Origin: G963677185 sp963677185
GTDB lineage: Bacteria; Bacillota; Syntrophomonadia; Syntrophomonadales; Syntrophomonadaceae
DNA length: 64,000 nt
Assembly (NCBI GenBank): GCA_963677185.1
Contig: OY781889.1
Coordinates: forward strand, 3,100,001 to 3,164,000
Direction: 5' to 3'
The number at the start of each line of letters is the position of its first letter. The stretch's first letter is position 1. Both the position numbers and the translations under genes were made by a program. A model generated the notes under the pieces. It saw nothing but the letters and a program-made list of their open reading frames with translations. It did no database searches and was not told the DNA's origin. Positions 51,069 through 59,439 of the stretch are shown one piece after another.

Positions 51069-52639
51069 GGGCTGCCACCTTCATATATGGCGGCATAGAT
51101 GCCCAGGTCTCTGACTTCAGGTTTGATCAGGCAAGCCAGTGGCAGAGAGGCTGTTTTCTGTATGATTGGCGCAGGTTGCACATCCTTCTGCGCATAGTAT
51201 TCCGCAGCCGACCGGAATTCAACAGCACTGAATAATTCCCGCTGCAAGCAGTATCCCAGGGCGTCCGCCAGTATTCGCGGCGAATAGCGAACGCAAGTGG
51301 CCAGAACCAATTGGAATTGATCCCTTGCGTAGCGGTTTTTCTCGCGGCGGATGCCATTTAAGAAATCTTCGGCATCCGTGCTTTCACCCAGAAATCTCAA
51401 AGCCTGGGCCTGAAGTTCATTGACCCGCTTACTATGATCCCGGCGATGATTGCTGTTCTTAATGAGCTTGCCCTTGCCAGTAGAAAGCTCATGGACGGCT
51501 AGAATTTCACCGGTTTCAGGATCTACGATCTGAAGTCGCTTTTCCTTTTCAAAGATCTCTACCTGGCGACCAGGATGATAGGTGCCGATGGGCACTGAAT
51601 AACGATTGCTCAAATACAAAATGGTATTGTCCTTGCGGACATCTCTTGTTAAACTGATTTCAGATTTATTAATCCTGATGGGTATCGGTTGCAAGTATGC
51701 GTGTTCGACTTCGAATACTTCGGCCGGTACCTTTTTGGTTGTTCCATGAATCTTGGCATTGCCAGTTCTTTTCAGCCATGCGATACATCCTTCATTGAAA
51801 TTCGTTAAGCTGTCAAACGTCCGAAACCGGGCATAGTTATACTTGGCATATTTAACGACATTTTCAACCTTTCCTTTGCTTTGAGGGTCATTTTTCCGGC
51901 ATAAGTACACCTTGAATCCCATACTTTGCCGGAAACGTTCGAATTCTTCGGTGTATATGATATCTCCGTAGTTCTCGCTGACCGCTAACAAGCGGTCCTG
52001 GTCAAAAACAAGCTCTTTAGGTATCCCTCCAATGAATTGCAATGCGTTAAAAAGCATCAGCACAAATTCAGCAGCAGTCGGCGCGTGATCAATCCATTCC
52101 ACATATTTGAAACGACTATGGGCCAGCACCAGGGCCAAGCCCCACAACCTGATATTCTTACCAAAGGTATTGTTAAGCACGATCTGGCCAAAGTCGACTT
52201 GGCCTTGAAGACCGGCAGGAAGCTCATCAACAGCTTCATACTGCCTGTGTTGAGTACTTTTCTTGATTTCGTATTCCTCGCGTAATCGAGCTACGTATCG
52301 CCTTAAAGTCCTCTCCTTCCCGTAATATTCGATGTTTTTCTCTCTTAACCAATCTTCAATTTGAGCAGCAGAAGCATCAGGAAATTTCTGCAACCACTGA
52401 AGAATCAGTGCCTTATACTTTTCTGGCTTCTTGGTTCGAACCCGGCTGCTCTCTTTCAGTTTTGCAAACCCGTCTGGCGTCACCTCCCAATATTTGTCCA
52501 CGGTACGGCGATTAATATTCAACTTCCGGGCTACTTGGGATTTGTTCAACCCCGTTTCTTTCAGTTGCTGTATTTCTTGATACACTTTCCACTCCTTCAA
52601 CCGGCAGACCCCTTTCTGGCTCCGTTCCAACCTGAACAC
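51065..52639 (-). CDS. istA: IS21 transposase IstA
   Basis: The 524-residue DDE transposase has an N-terminal helix-turn-helix (LNKSQVARKLNINRRTVDKY), then the catalytic core: first Asp in GQVDFGQIVL, second Asp in ELVFDQDRLLAV, Glu in SKGKVENVVKYAKY. A C-terminal beta-barrel-like segment (YSVPIGTYHPGRQVEIFEKE) follows. The reading frame begins at a GTG at 52639; a shorter start near LKEWKVYQEI is possible. The frame is uninterrupted. Confidence 0.95.
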   Translation of the reverse strand: MFRLERSQKGVCRLKEWKVYQEIQQLKETGLNKSQVARKLNINRRTVDKYWEVTPDGFAKLKESSRVRTKKPEKYKALILQWLQKFPDASAAQIEDWLREKNIEYYGKERTLRRYVARLREEYEIKKSTQHRQYEAVDELPAGLQGQVDFGQIVLNNTFGKNIRLWGLALVLAHSRFKYVEWIDHAPTAAEFVLMLFNALQFIGGIPKELVFDQDRLLAVSENYGDIIYTEEFERFRQSMGFKVYLCRKNDPQSKGKVENVVKYAKYNYARFRTFDSLTNFNEGCIAWLKRTGNAKIHGTTKKVPAEVFEVEHAYLQPIPIRINKSEISLTRDVRKDNTILYLSNRYSVPIGTYHPGRQVEIFEKEKRLQIVDPETGEILAVHELSTGKGKLIKNSNHRRDHSKRVNELQAQALRFLGESTDAEDFLNGIRREKNRYARDQFQLVLATCVRYSPRILADALGYCLQRELFSAVEFRSAAEYYAQKDVQPAPIIQKTASLPLACLIKPEVRDLGIYAAIYEGGSP

Positions 52640-52724
52640 TTTGCCAGAATCAGGATACTATACCGCTGGAGATGTTGTGCATTTTAGTTGGCCAATTTCT
52701 GTGTACTTTATTTTACCGCTGACA

Positions 52725-53793
52725 GGGGGCGTTCGAACACAATGTCTCCACCCGGTATATGCAAATTACCGGTGAGTGCCCGCAGTATCAGCAGGGAGCG
52801 GGCGGTATGAAAATTGCACATACTCTGGTCTATGCCATTTCCCCACTGCATACACGCTGGTTTAACTGTGGCATAGGTACGGGCGGCTGCCCGGATCTCT
52901 TCAGCATCTACTTCCACGATCCCTGACGCCCATTCAGGGGTGAAGGGCTTTATATGCTCTTGAAGACGGTCAAATCCTACGGTGTAATTATTAACAAACT
53001 CGCCATCGATCAAATCTTCAACGATGATGACGTTGATCATAGCCAGCGCCAGAGCGCCTTCGCTTCCAGGCCTTAATTGCAGCCAGTGGTCAGCATTTTC
53101 CGCCGGGGAAATGCGTCTGGGATCTACAACTATTACTTTTTGAGCATTTCTTATAACCTTTTGCAGCAGCGCTCCACACATTCCATCTGACGAATTATGC
53201 CCTTTGGGTCCAGTGATGTTGCATCCCCATATAAGAACGCATTGAGGTTCCACGCCACCCTGACCGTAAACATCACATACCGGCATTTCCGCCATCCCTT
53301 GTGTGAATATGTTGGCATAAACACGAGGCCAAAAACATATATGACCCACGCCAGTGAAGTTGGGCGTGCCGAAAGCGTTGGCAAAGCGAGCCGCTAGATT
53401 TTCGTAAGGCCGACCGGTTCCCTGTACCATACCGAAATACTGAGCGCCGCTCTCTCGCTTAATTTTGAGCAGCCGCTCCGCCATTTCATCCAGCGCTTCA
53501 TCCCAGGATATCGGTGCCCATTGGTTTTCCCCGCGTTTTCCAACTCTGCGCAGCGGCTGCAGCACCCGGTCAGGGTGATACAACAGCTCCGCCGAAGCGG
53601 CTCCCTTGGGGCAAATATAACCACGGCTGGTAGGGCTTTCGGGATCTCCCGTGATTTTTACAACCTTGTTTCCTTCCATATGAACTAATACCTGACATCC
53701 CCCATGACACATACGGCAGGCTGATTTAATTATCCTTTTTTCCGAGTTGCGGCTATTCATATTGTTCAAGACATAATCCGAACCTTTGCTCAT
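52725..53793 (-). pseudogene. Molybdopterin oxidoreductase, N-terminal part (split by IS21)
   Basis: N-terminal 356 residues of a DMSO-reductase-family enzyme. The 4Fe-4S site is CRMCHGGC with a fourth Cys in YICPKG. Bis-MGD-binding segments follow (LIWGCNITGP, VIVVDPRRI, WLQLRPGSEGALALAMI). A probable metal-ligand Cys is in GHICFWPRV, a context recalling acetylene hydratase and some related oxidoreductases, but the substrate cannot be assigned. Translation now runs into the IS and stops after five extra residues (LSAVK). It follows the cytochrome b gene by 21 bp and has a GGAGA ribosome site. Confidence 0.93.
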
Positions 53794-53814
53794 TATGCCG
53801 TCTCCTTTCCGGCT

Positions 53815-54516
53815 CTACTGCGGGACTTTCCAGAGCGAATGGTGTTTATCTGTGTACGCTTGAGAAACGCGGCCATTCCACAATACCCGGGCCGTATCCG
53901 GATTGACGAAAAGCGAAAGAAAGCCATGACCGATGACCATTATGGTGGCCAGGCATCCTAGCAGCCCATGAACGCACCAGAACAGCTCCGTTCTGCCTGC
54001 CAGACTGTGAGAGCCGTGTTCCATAACGACAGCGCTGACCAGCAGGCCAATCAACACCAGCAAGAGGGACCAGTAATATATCTTTTGCCCGGCATTAAAG
54101 CGTCCAGCCGCTAGTGGTTTAGGATCATGGGATAAATATCCGCCCATCTTCAGCAACCAAGGCCAATCATACTGCTTGAACGATGCGTCACGAATCCATC
54201 CGAGCAGAGTTATCAAAGCCAAAAGGAAAAATATAAATCCTAACCAGCCATGAAATGGACCCAAATGGTCCAGTGCAGTGCCTGGGATAACCTGCACGAA
54301 ACCAGTCACCGCCAAAGTCAGGAATCCAAGCATCATCAGCCAATGGGAAATCCATTCCCGGATTCCAAATCTACGCACCAGGGTATCCGAGCCGACCTCC
54401 TTGCCCGGCACTGTATGGGGTCCGAAAAACTTGTAGTAGACCAGGCATACTGTTGTGGGCATGATGATAGCTGCGATCCACACCAACATCTTATGCGCCG
54501 CGTAAAAAGCTAACAC
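53815..54516 (-). CDS. Cytochrome b subunit (FdnI/HyaC-like)
   Basis: Integral membrane b-type cytochrome that would pass electrons between quinones and the Mo enzyme. The start is GTG at 54516, since AAGGAGG lies 8 nt upstream and 1 bp separates it from the merR stop; longer in-frame starts sit within merR. The 233-residue product has about five hydrophobic helices (VWIAAIIMPTTVCLVYY, WLMMLGFLTLAVTGFV, GWLGFIFFLLALITLLG, YYWSLLLVLIGLLVSAVV, HGLLGCLATIMVIGHGFLSL) with His residues suited to haem ligation (HWLMM, PFHGW, CVHG, GHGF). No ferredoxin-type subunit is encoded between it and the oxidoreductase. Confidence 0.85.
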   Translation of the reverse strand: MLAFYAAHKMLVWIAAIIMPTTVCLVYYKFFGPHTVPGKEVGSDTLVRRFGIREWISHWLMMLGFLTLAVTGFVQVIPGTALDHLGPFHGWLGFIFFLLALITLLGWIRDASFKQYDWPWLLKMGGYLSHDPKPLAAGRFNAGQKIYYWSLLLVLIGLLVSAVVMEHGSHSLAGRTELFWCVHGLLGCLATIMVIGHGFLSLFVNPDTARVLWNGRVSQAYTDKHHSLWKVPQ

Positions 54517-54517
54517 T

Positions 54518-55237
54518 TCAGTTGCCTCCTTTTTCGATCCCTTCATGAAGACCGTGGTTAATAAAAAATTCACGGTATGCTTTAGCGGTAAGCAAGTTTT
54601 TCACTTTTTCAAGTCCCATCTGAATGTCTTTGAGTGACTGATGTTTTTCGTCGGTGTCCCGGTGAATGATTCGGTCATGAACCAGTTCGACCTCCGAACG
54701 AGCAAACTGCAAAAAGCTGCCGTAAACCGCAAGATCCTGCAGCCTCATCCCCATGGCTATCAATCCTTTTAAGGCTACTGCCACCGCAAGGTCAAACCCG
54801 TCAAACGTACAGCCTTCCCCATTAGATGAAGGGGATATAATCCCCATATGAATCAATTGGTTTAAATCCCGTTCGGCAAGGCCCGTCTGGGCCAAAAAGG
54901 ATGCTTCATCAAATTGCTGGTCTGGCCCGCCACCCTGGGTCTGGCCAAACAGATGATCAAACAAAGTCAGATGGTCCTCTTCGCCTAGATCTTGACCTTC
55001 ACGTTTTGCCTTTAGAACTTCCTTAATCACTGCCAGGGGCAGGTAGCGTTTCTCCTGCATTTCCTTTATAAAGCGAATATCGTCAACCGTAGACTCGTCA
55101 TAATAAGCCATATTTTTGCTAGCTCGTATCGGCGGCAGCAACAGACCCTCTCGGAGATAGAAGTGGATTGTCTGTTTGGATACGCCAGATAATCTTACTA
55201 AATCGCTCATCTTACATGCATTAGCTTCTTGTGTCAT
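54518..55237 (-). CDS. MerR-family transcriptional regulator
   Basis: The 239-residue product from ATG 55237 has AGGAG 8 nt upstream; the frame opens earlier in the promoter. The winged helix has the MerR features VSKQTIHFYLREGLLLPP, YYDESTVDDIRFIKEM and KRYLPLAVIKEVLKAK. The remaining C-terminal domain (about 100-239) is helical with no recognisable effector fold. It is the first gene of the merR-cytochrome-oxidoreductase operon, and its own promoter has a near-perfect inverted repeat, so autoregulation is likely. Its effector could signal the substrate of the oxidoreductase. Confidence 0.88.
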   Translation of the reverse strand: MTQEANACKMSDLVRLSGVSKQTIHFYLREGLLLPPIRASKNMAYYDESTVDDIRFIKEMQEKRYLPLAVIKEVLKAKREGQDLGEEDHLTLFDHLFGQTQGGGPDQQFDEASFLAQTGLAERDLNQLIHMGIISPSSNGEGCTFDGFDLAVAVALKGLIAMGMRLQDLAVYGSFLQFARSEVELVHDRIIHRDTDEKHQSLKDIQMGLEKVKNLLTAKAYREFFINHGLHEGIEKGGN

Positions 55238-55260
55238 GGTACATTCTCCTAAAAAGTTTA

Positions 55261-55297
55261 TGTGTATAGTGTATAACGACACTATACACAATGTCAA
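55261..55297 (-). promoter_or_regulatory. merR promoter with palindromic operator
   Basis: Inverted repeat TGTGTATAGTG / CACTATACACA (55261-55271 and 55280-55290) with 8-nt spacing. On the minus strand TTGACA (complement of 55292-55297) and, 16 nt on, TATACA form a promoter, so the repeat lies over the spacer and the -10. Confidence 0.72.
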
Positions 55298-55333
55298 GAG
55301 AATACCCAGGATCGTTATTGTAATGGGTACTGT

Positions 55334-55687
55334 TTGGGCATGCTGGATCTGAACTCCAGATCTCCTTCCGGGACGGTCATCAATGAAGAATTCCCCGAAC
55401 TAATCGGTGTTGAGGCTTATTTAAATGCAGGCGACCATTTGAAAAAGCTGCTGACTGTGAAAGAACAAAGCATGGCGCGGGATTTATTGGCAGAGTGTAT
55501 AAACGGCGTGGTGCAGTCGGAAACCTTCTTTTTTAGTGAGCGCGGTTTCGCCGATGCGGAAGCCGTCTTAACCCACTGGGATGAAATATATGTCAACAGC
55601 TGCTTTCGGTTCAGCCATCCCGATTTTCTGTGCCTTGCACACACCCCGATTAAAATGCCCCCCTTCCCCGGAATCGTTGAAAGATAG
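55334..55687 (+). pseudogene. Unrecognised gene remnant truncated by a repeat
   Basis: The 117-codon frame reads like coding sequence up to about residue 100 (GVEAYLNAGDHLKKLLTVKE, ECINGVVQSETFFFSERGF). The last 15 residues (HTPIKMPPFPGIVER) are encoded by the IS-like repeat at 55650-55722. It opens with TTG and has no ribosome site, so it is probably a fragment of a longer gene cut at both ends. I do not recognise the family. Confidence 0.45.
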
Positions 55688-55722
55688 CCACTGGGATGTG
55701 CATTTGTATCATTTGATGAAGC
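55650..55722. repeat. Copy of the ATCGTTGAAA repeat
   Basis: Resembles 48053-48124 in the same orientation along about 70 bp, including AATCGTTGAAA, ATAGCC, TGTGCAT and TGTATCATT. The two copies flank the merR-cytochrome-oxidoreductase operon. Confidence 0.6.
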
Positions 55723-55793
55723 TTTAGCCAAAAAAGCTACATAAAATACCGCCAAATTCGGTAAGAAGCCATTGCCAAGGCACAGAATAGAAA

Positions 55794-55815
55794 GGCCGTC
55801 CATTTCAGGACGGCC
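55794..55815 (-). terminator. Rho-independent terminator of the LPXTG gene
   Basis: Eight-bp stem GGCCGTCC / GGACGGCC with a 6-nt loop, followed on the minus strand by TTTCTATTCT. It lies 31 nt after the stop. Confidence 0.75.
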
Positions 55816-55845
55816 CTCTGAATCAACAAGGATTATTGAGTACTA

Positions 55846-57669
55846 CTATTTGCTGGCTTTTCTCATCACAAAACCGCTGCCGGCAAACATCGAGGCTAGC
55901 AGCATGATGTTGGCAAAGCCTTCTGCGCCGGTTTTGGGCAGTTGGCCGGGTTCTGCTGGCGTGGCTGGAGCGCCCTGCGGTGATTCGGGAACAACTGTGA
56001 CCGGCTGCGAAATCGGTATCACTGGCACAGTGCTGGTCTGCGGCTGTACATTGGGCGTTTCTGGTAAAGCTTCAGTCGCAGTCGGCTGTTCAGTCACTGT
56101 TGCCGGAGGCGTATAGGTATTCGAACTGGGTGTGTATTCGTCTGTGGGCGTGCCGCCATTGTTCTCAACTGGAATAGGCCGGTCATAGCGGACCACCTGA
56201 TCCAGCACAACAGAAAACGGGCATCCGCTAGTTGGAATATTATCGCCATTAACAATTCCGCCAGTACCTGTGCCATATCGATTATAATTCAGATTGCCGT
56301 ATTCGATGTCGAGGCTTACACTGGTCAGTACATCATCTGAAGGGGTTTCAAATGTTGTAATCCATCCAGATATCAATTCACCTTCTTCAATTATACACTC
56401 GCTCTGTGGACCCGAATTTTGGAAAGTGACATTGAGGGTAAGGTTCTTTATCGGGCGATAATCATACGATACCTCACTTTGGAAATCGCATTCGTCAATT
56501 CGGAACACCCAGTAAACCTGTTTTTGGCTATCAATATCGGAACAAAAATACCAATCATGATAAATCATATTGAGCATATCGTTGACTGGTTGATTCCAGA
56601 TACCATTTGGATCAAAAACACTGTCATCATAGGTTTGGACGTCACTGAAAGTCCAACTTTTAATCGGCAAGGATGCTCCGTTGAGACCATTTATGGTTTC
56701 GAACCACGTTTGCTTATCCGTTGTAATCGTGATTAATTGGAGCTGAAATATCACTTCGCCTGGATCTATACCGTTTGGTGAATGATAAAGCTCCCCATAA
56801 TGACTCGTAATAATGGGATTAATAGTAGAAAAGTCATTATTAGGATCGTTTGTTATTGGTACGTCCGAATCCCATTCATAATCATCAACTTGAGGATCGG
56901 TTGCGTCAGTATATCCCCCGGATGCCTGGCTGCCGGTGTCATTGCCGACAGGGTTTGTATTGCCAGTGGTGTTTTCATTGCCAGCAGGGTTTTCATTGCC
57001 GACAGGGTTTGTATTGCCAGCGGGGTTTTCATTGCCAGCAGGGTTTGTATTGCCAGCGGGGTTTTCATTGCCAGCAGGGTTTTCATTGCCAGCAGGGTTT
57101 TCATTGCCAGCAGGGTTTTCATTGCCGGACTGCTGACCTTGCAGAACGGGTTCAGTTGGAGTTACGGCATCAGGCAATGAGGCTTGCTGCTCTTGCGGCA
57201 ATTCGATCTGTTCCTGAACCGTGGCTTCAACTACGGTTACGATATAATCTACCTTCGCACCGCTTATATTAGGTACCGGGTCTCCTACATAATTCACTAT
57301 GAATTGCCACGTTTCAATGCCGGCATCCCGGCTTACAAATGTGCCGCTGGCCTGCCTCTGCTGTCCGTTATCGAAGAAAACGGTCAGGACCGGCTGACCA
57401 AGAGCCGGGTTGCAGGTCATCTGGAATGTCCAGCTAACTGAGGTGGCTTCCTCGGGAATCTCTTCAGCCTGGTCAATGCCCTCAATCTGGCTGTCATCGA
57501 AGCTTTCTGATGCGGGAATGTTTTCAACAGCGACCGGCCCCTCCGCTGTAGCAACCTGATCCTCCGCTGTAGCCGCTGGCACCACCAGTGCCACGCTGAA
57601 GCTCATTAAAAACGACAGCAGGATAAAGACGGATAAGTACTTGGATTGTTTTAATTTGTTTAGATTCAT
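55846..57669 (-). CDS. LPXTG cell-wall-anchored surface protein with hexapeptide repeat
   Basis: The 607-residue product from ATG 57669 has AAGGGAG 8 nt upstream; the frame's first codon, a TTG, overlaps that site. It has a signal peptide (hydrophobic 12-32 ending PAATA), an Ig-like beta-rich N-terminal region, and then ten units of G-N-E/T-N-P-A/V (about 180-245). A long beta-rich region follows, then a Pro/Thr-rich segment. The C-terminus is a sortase signal: LPKTG, a hydrophobic helix (IMLLASMFAGSGFVM) and Arg/Lys. It should be linked to peptidoglycan by sortase A-type enzyme, which is not in the window. Function is unknown; adhesion is a reasonable guess. Confidence 0.85.
   Translation of the reverse strand: MNLNKLKQSKYLSVFILLSFLMSFSVALVVPAATAEDQVATAEGPVAVENIPASESFDDSQIEGIDQAEEIPEEATSVSWTFQMTCNPALGQPVLTVFFDNGQQRQASGTFVSRDAGIETWQFIVNYVGDPVPNISGAKVDYIVTVVEATVQEQIELPQEQQASLPDAVTPTEPVLQGQQSGNENPAGNENPAGNENPAGNENPAGNTNPAGNENPAGNTNPVGNENPAGNENTTGNTNPVGNDTGSQASGGYTDATDPQVDDYEWDSDVPITNDPNNDFSTINPIITSHYGELYHSPNGIDPGEVIFQLQLITITTDKQTWFETINGLNGASLPIKSWTFSDVQTYDDSVFDPNGIWNQPVNDMLNMIYHDWYFCSDIDSQKQVYWVFRIDECDFQSEVSYDYRPIKNLTLNVTFQNSGPQSECIIEEGELISGWITTFETPSDDVLTSVSLDIEYGNLNYNRYGTGTGGIVNGDNIPTSGCPFSVVLDQVVRYDRPIPVENNGGTPTDEYTPSSNTYTPPATVTEQPTATEALPETPNVQPQTSTVPVIPISQPVTVVPESPQGAPATPAEPGQLPKTGAEGFANIMLLASMFAGSGFVMRKASK
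56941..57126. repeat. 18-bp tandem repeat in the LPXTG gene
   Basis: About ten copies of the 18-bp unit ATTGCCAGCAGGGTTTTC (read on the plus strand), some identical and some with TTTGTA or ACAGGG variants. All are multiples of 18 bp, so copy-number change would keep the frame. It encodes the GNENPA hexapeptide run. Confidence 0.92.
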
Positions 57670-57689
57670 TAATAAGTCTCCCTTCAATT

Positions 57690-58066
57690 ACTGTATAGAT
57701 AACAATTACAGTGATTTCATCCCGGCTGGGATACCAAGCCTAACGGCTTTTCCAGTCCTGCTTTAATAGCGGAAGTAAATCCCCCCAGCATCGAATGATG
57801 ACATGGATTAGCTTTTATGAATATCATAATACATCATCATCGTCACCGTTCAATCACATATCAGTTACAATTCAGTCTCAGGAAGCTATTTACGGCATGA
57901 AAAATACACAAACAAAGGCTTAAATTGTGTCCAAATGGGTGTTATGGTTAAGATCAGTTGAAAATATTATTTCGCTGGAGGTCGTCTAGTCCTTTGGTAT
58001 AGATTTATGAACTAAAGTACTGGACAGAGAGGGTATATGTCGCGCTGCATGACCATTCCGCGCTTG
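57690..58066. other. Gene-free stretch upstream of the LPXTG gene
   Basis: About 380 bp with no supported gene. It includes the LPXTG promoter region; no clear promoter hexamers were assigned. Confidence 0.35.
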
Positions 58067-58300
58067 TTATTTACCCATTAGCTTCACAAATTGACGAATG
58101 GCGTAGTCAATGCCATTCACCACCACAGCAAGGACGAAACCTTTATCTGCTGAATCGCCCGGTTTATGTTCACCGGGTGAAATAATACCTTTACCTTCGG
58201 CATTCTTGATTGCTTCTATTTTCCATTGATCCACGGGTTTTTCACTTCCATTCTGTAAATCGAGACTTTTGCATATTGGGGTCCAGCCAGCATTTTAACG
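58067..58300 (-). pseudogene. C-terminal remnant of an unknown gene
   Basis: A minus-strand frame reads LDLQNGSEKPVDQWKIEAIK, then GIISPGEHKPGDSADKGFVL and IDYAIRQFVKLMGK before a TAA at 58067-58069. The regular coding character and lack of a start (a stop lies just upstream) mark it as a gene 3' end. I do not recognise the family. Confidence 0.45.
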
Positions 58301-58461
58301 AGAATATTTGGCCTGATTTTAGATTGACATTAACAGTGGTGCAGACTGCCACGATGCCGAAATGGCAGATGAATTGGAAGTCTATCTCGAGCCATATCGG
58401 TCTGGCTTATATTGAATACTCTGGTATCCGCGGCTGAATTCACCGCTTCCAAATCGATAAA

Positions 58462-58632
58462 ATGATGAATTCCATGGGTTGCGCATGCCAAGCCCAGGAG
58501 ATTACTGATGATGATTCTCCTGGATTTGAAGAATCAGTCGTGTCAGACCTGGTGCGACCAGAAGGATTTATTCGACAGACAGGCTCGACACAAAAATTAG
58601 GAAGACAATATACAAGTGTAATTAAAAGTTGA
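58462..58632 (+). pseudogene. Short open frame of unknown origin
   Basis: Fifty-six codons (CACQAQEITDDDSPGFEESV, RPEGFIRQTGSTQKLGRQY) with no clear ribosome site. It may be a fragment; function unknown. Confidence 0.25.
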
Positions 58633-58654
58633 AAGCAATTATCGCAGATACAAG

Positions 58655-58786
58655 ATGAGGGGTTTGAAAAAAGATGATATATTGAATCGCTTTATTTACA
58701 ATGAAGACAGAGCCGATCTTCACAATGTGGTCATAGATGGACAGCTTTTTACATGGGAAGAGCTTGGACGCATGATGCAAGCCTAG
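58655..58786 (+). pseudogene. Remnant of a DUF7713-like domain
   Basis: A 43-residue frame whose core YNEDRADLHNVVIDGQLFTW, EELGRMM resembles the C-terminal domain found in many small clostridial proteins (DUF7713, from memory). The usual ending after GRMLM is replaced by a stop. It lies in a gene-poor stretch and is most likely a fragment. Confidence 0.5.
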
Positions 58787-59439
58787 GTATCAGAATGCTT
58801 AAGCCTCCTTTCCCAGTTTATGGTTCTGGTTTTCAAAGGTGTGTCGACCAACACACTCATGACCCAAACTAATATGGGATTTGGCTTGGGAATAATAGTA
58901 TCGAATCGTATGTATGGCAAAACGCAGTTATAATCTAGTTCGGCTGCACATTGTTGAATAAATTATTATATAAATTATATATCTTATTATTAGTTATATT
59001 CTATTAAAAATATGTCTATATATTAATTCAATAAACCTGTTTTGGTGCTTCCAGTCGGTTTTTAACATTATTAGATATTCCCAAACGGTTTACGTTGCCT
59101 GGTAATGATGCCCCTGGATTTGAGCGTTCCAATGACTTGGCCAAGATTTGAACTTTTAGCAATCATAGCAAAAATTGTTCTTTCTATTTCGGCCGATTTA
59201 TAGACTATTACATGCGAATAATGTAATTATAAATTGCTTGGGCACAGTATATTGACAAGAATTAGCAATTCTATTTTCTCTTCGCTAATACGCGAATAAC
59301 AAATTTCTTCGCGCATACAACTTCCTCTTTTTAACATAAAAAGTCAGTAGTGATAAGGGCATAGAGTATAGTAAATGGTCTATCGGGACACTAGATAGGA
59401 TAGACAGGAGGATAAGGGGAATCCTTCATGTCTGCCCGT
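58787..59439. other. AT-rich gene-free stretch
   Basis: About 650 bp rich in A and T (especially 58960-59330), with no coding, RNA or repeat signal I can support. Confidence 0.4.

Larger units (their letters stand above)
50227..52724 (-). mobile_element. Intact IS21-family insertion sequence
   Basis: A 2498-bp element with istA and istB in order, related end sequences and a target duplication. The left end begins TGTAAGCGGTCAAG and the right end, read inward, TGTCAGCGGTAAAA. Both continue with a GGCCAAC block and an ACAACAT block at the same spacing. The GGGGG at 50222-50226 and 52725-52729 is the 5-bp duplication. It lies inside the molybdopterin oxidoreductase gene. Confidence 0.93.

Noticed and set aside
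56941..57126. Possible CRISPR array (regularly spaced repeats)
   Set aside because: The 18-bp units are contiguous without unique spacers and lie inside a coding gene.
56850..57272. Open frames on the plus strand with Cys-Gln-rich or Leu-Pro-Ala-Gly repeats
   Set aside because: They are antisense and shifted readings of the 18-bp tandem repeat in the LPXTG gene; the minus-strand frame has a signal peptide and a sortase motif, so it is the coding one.
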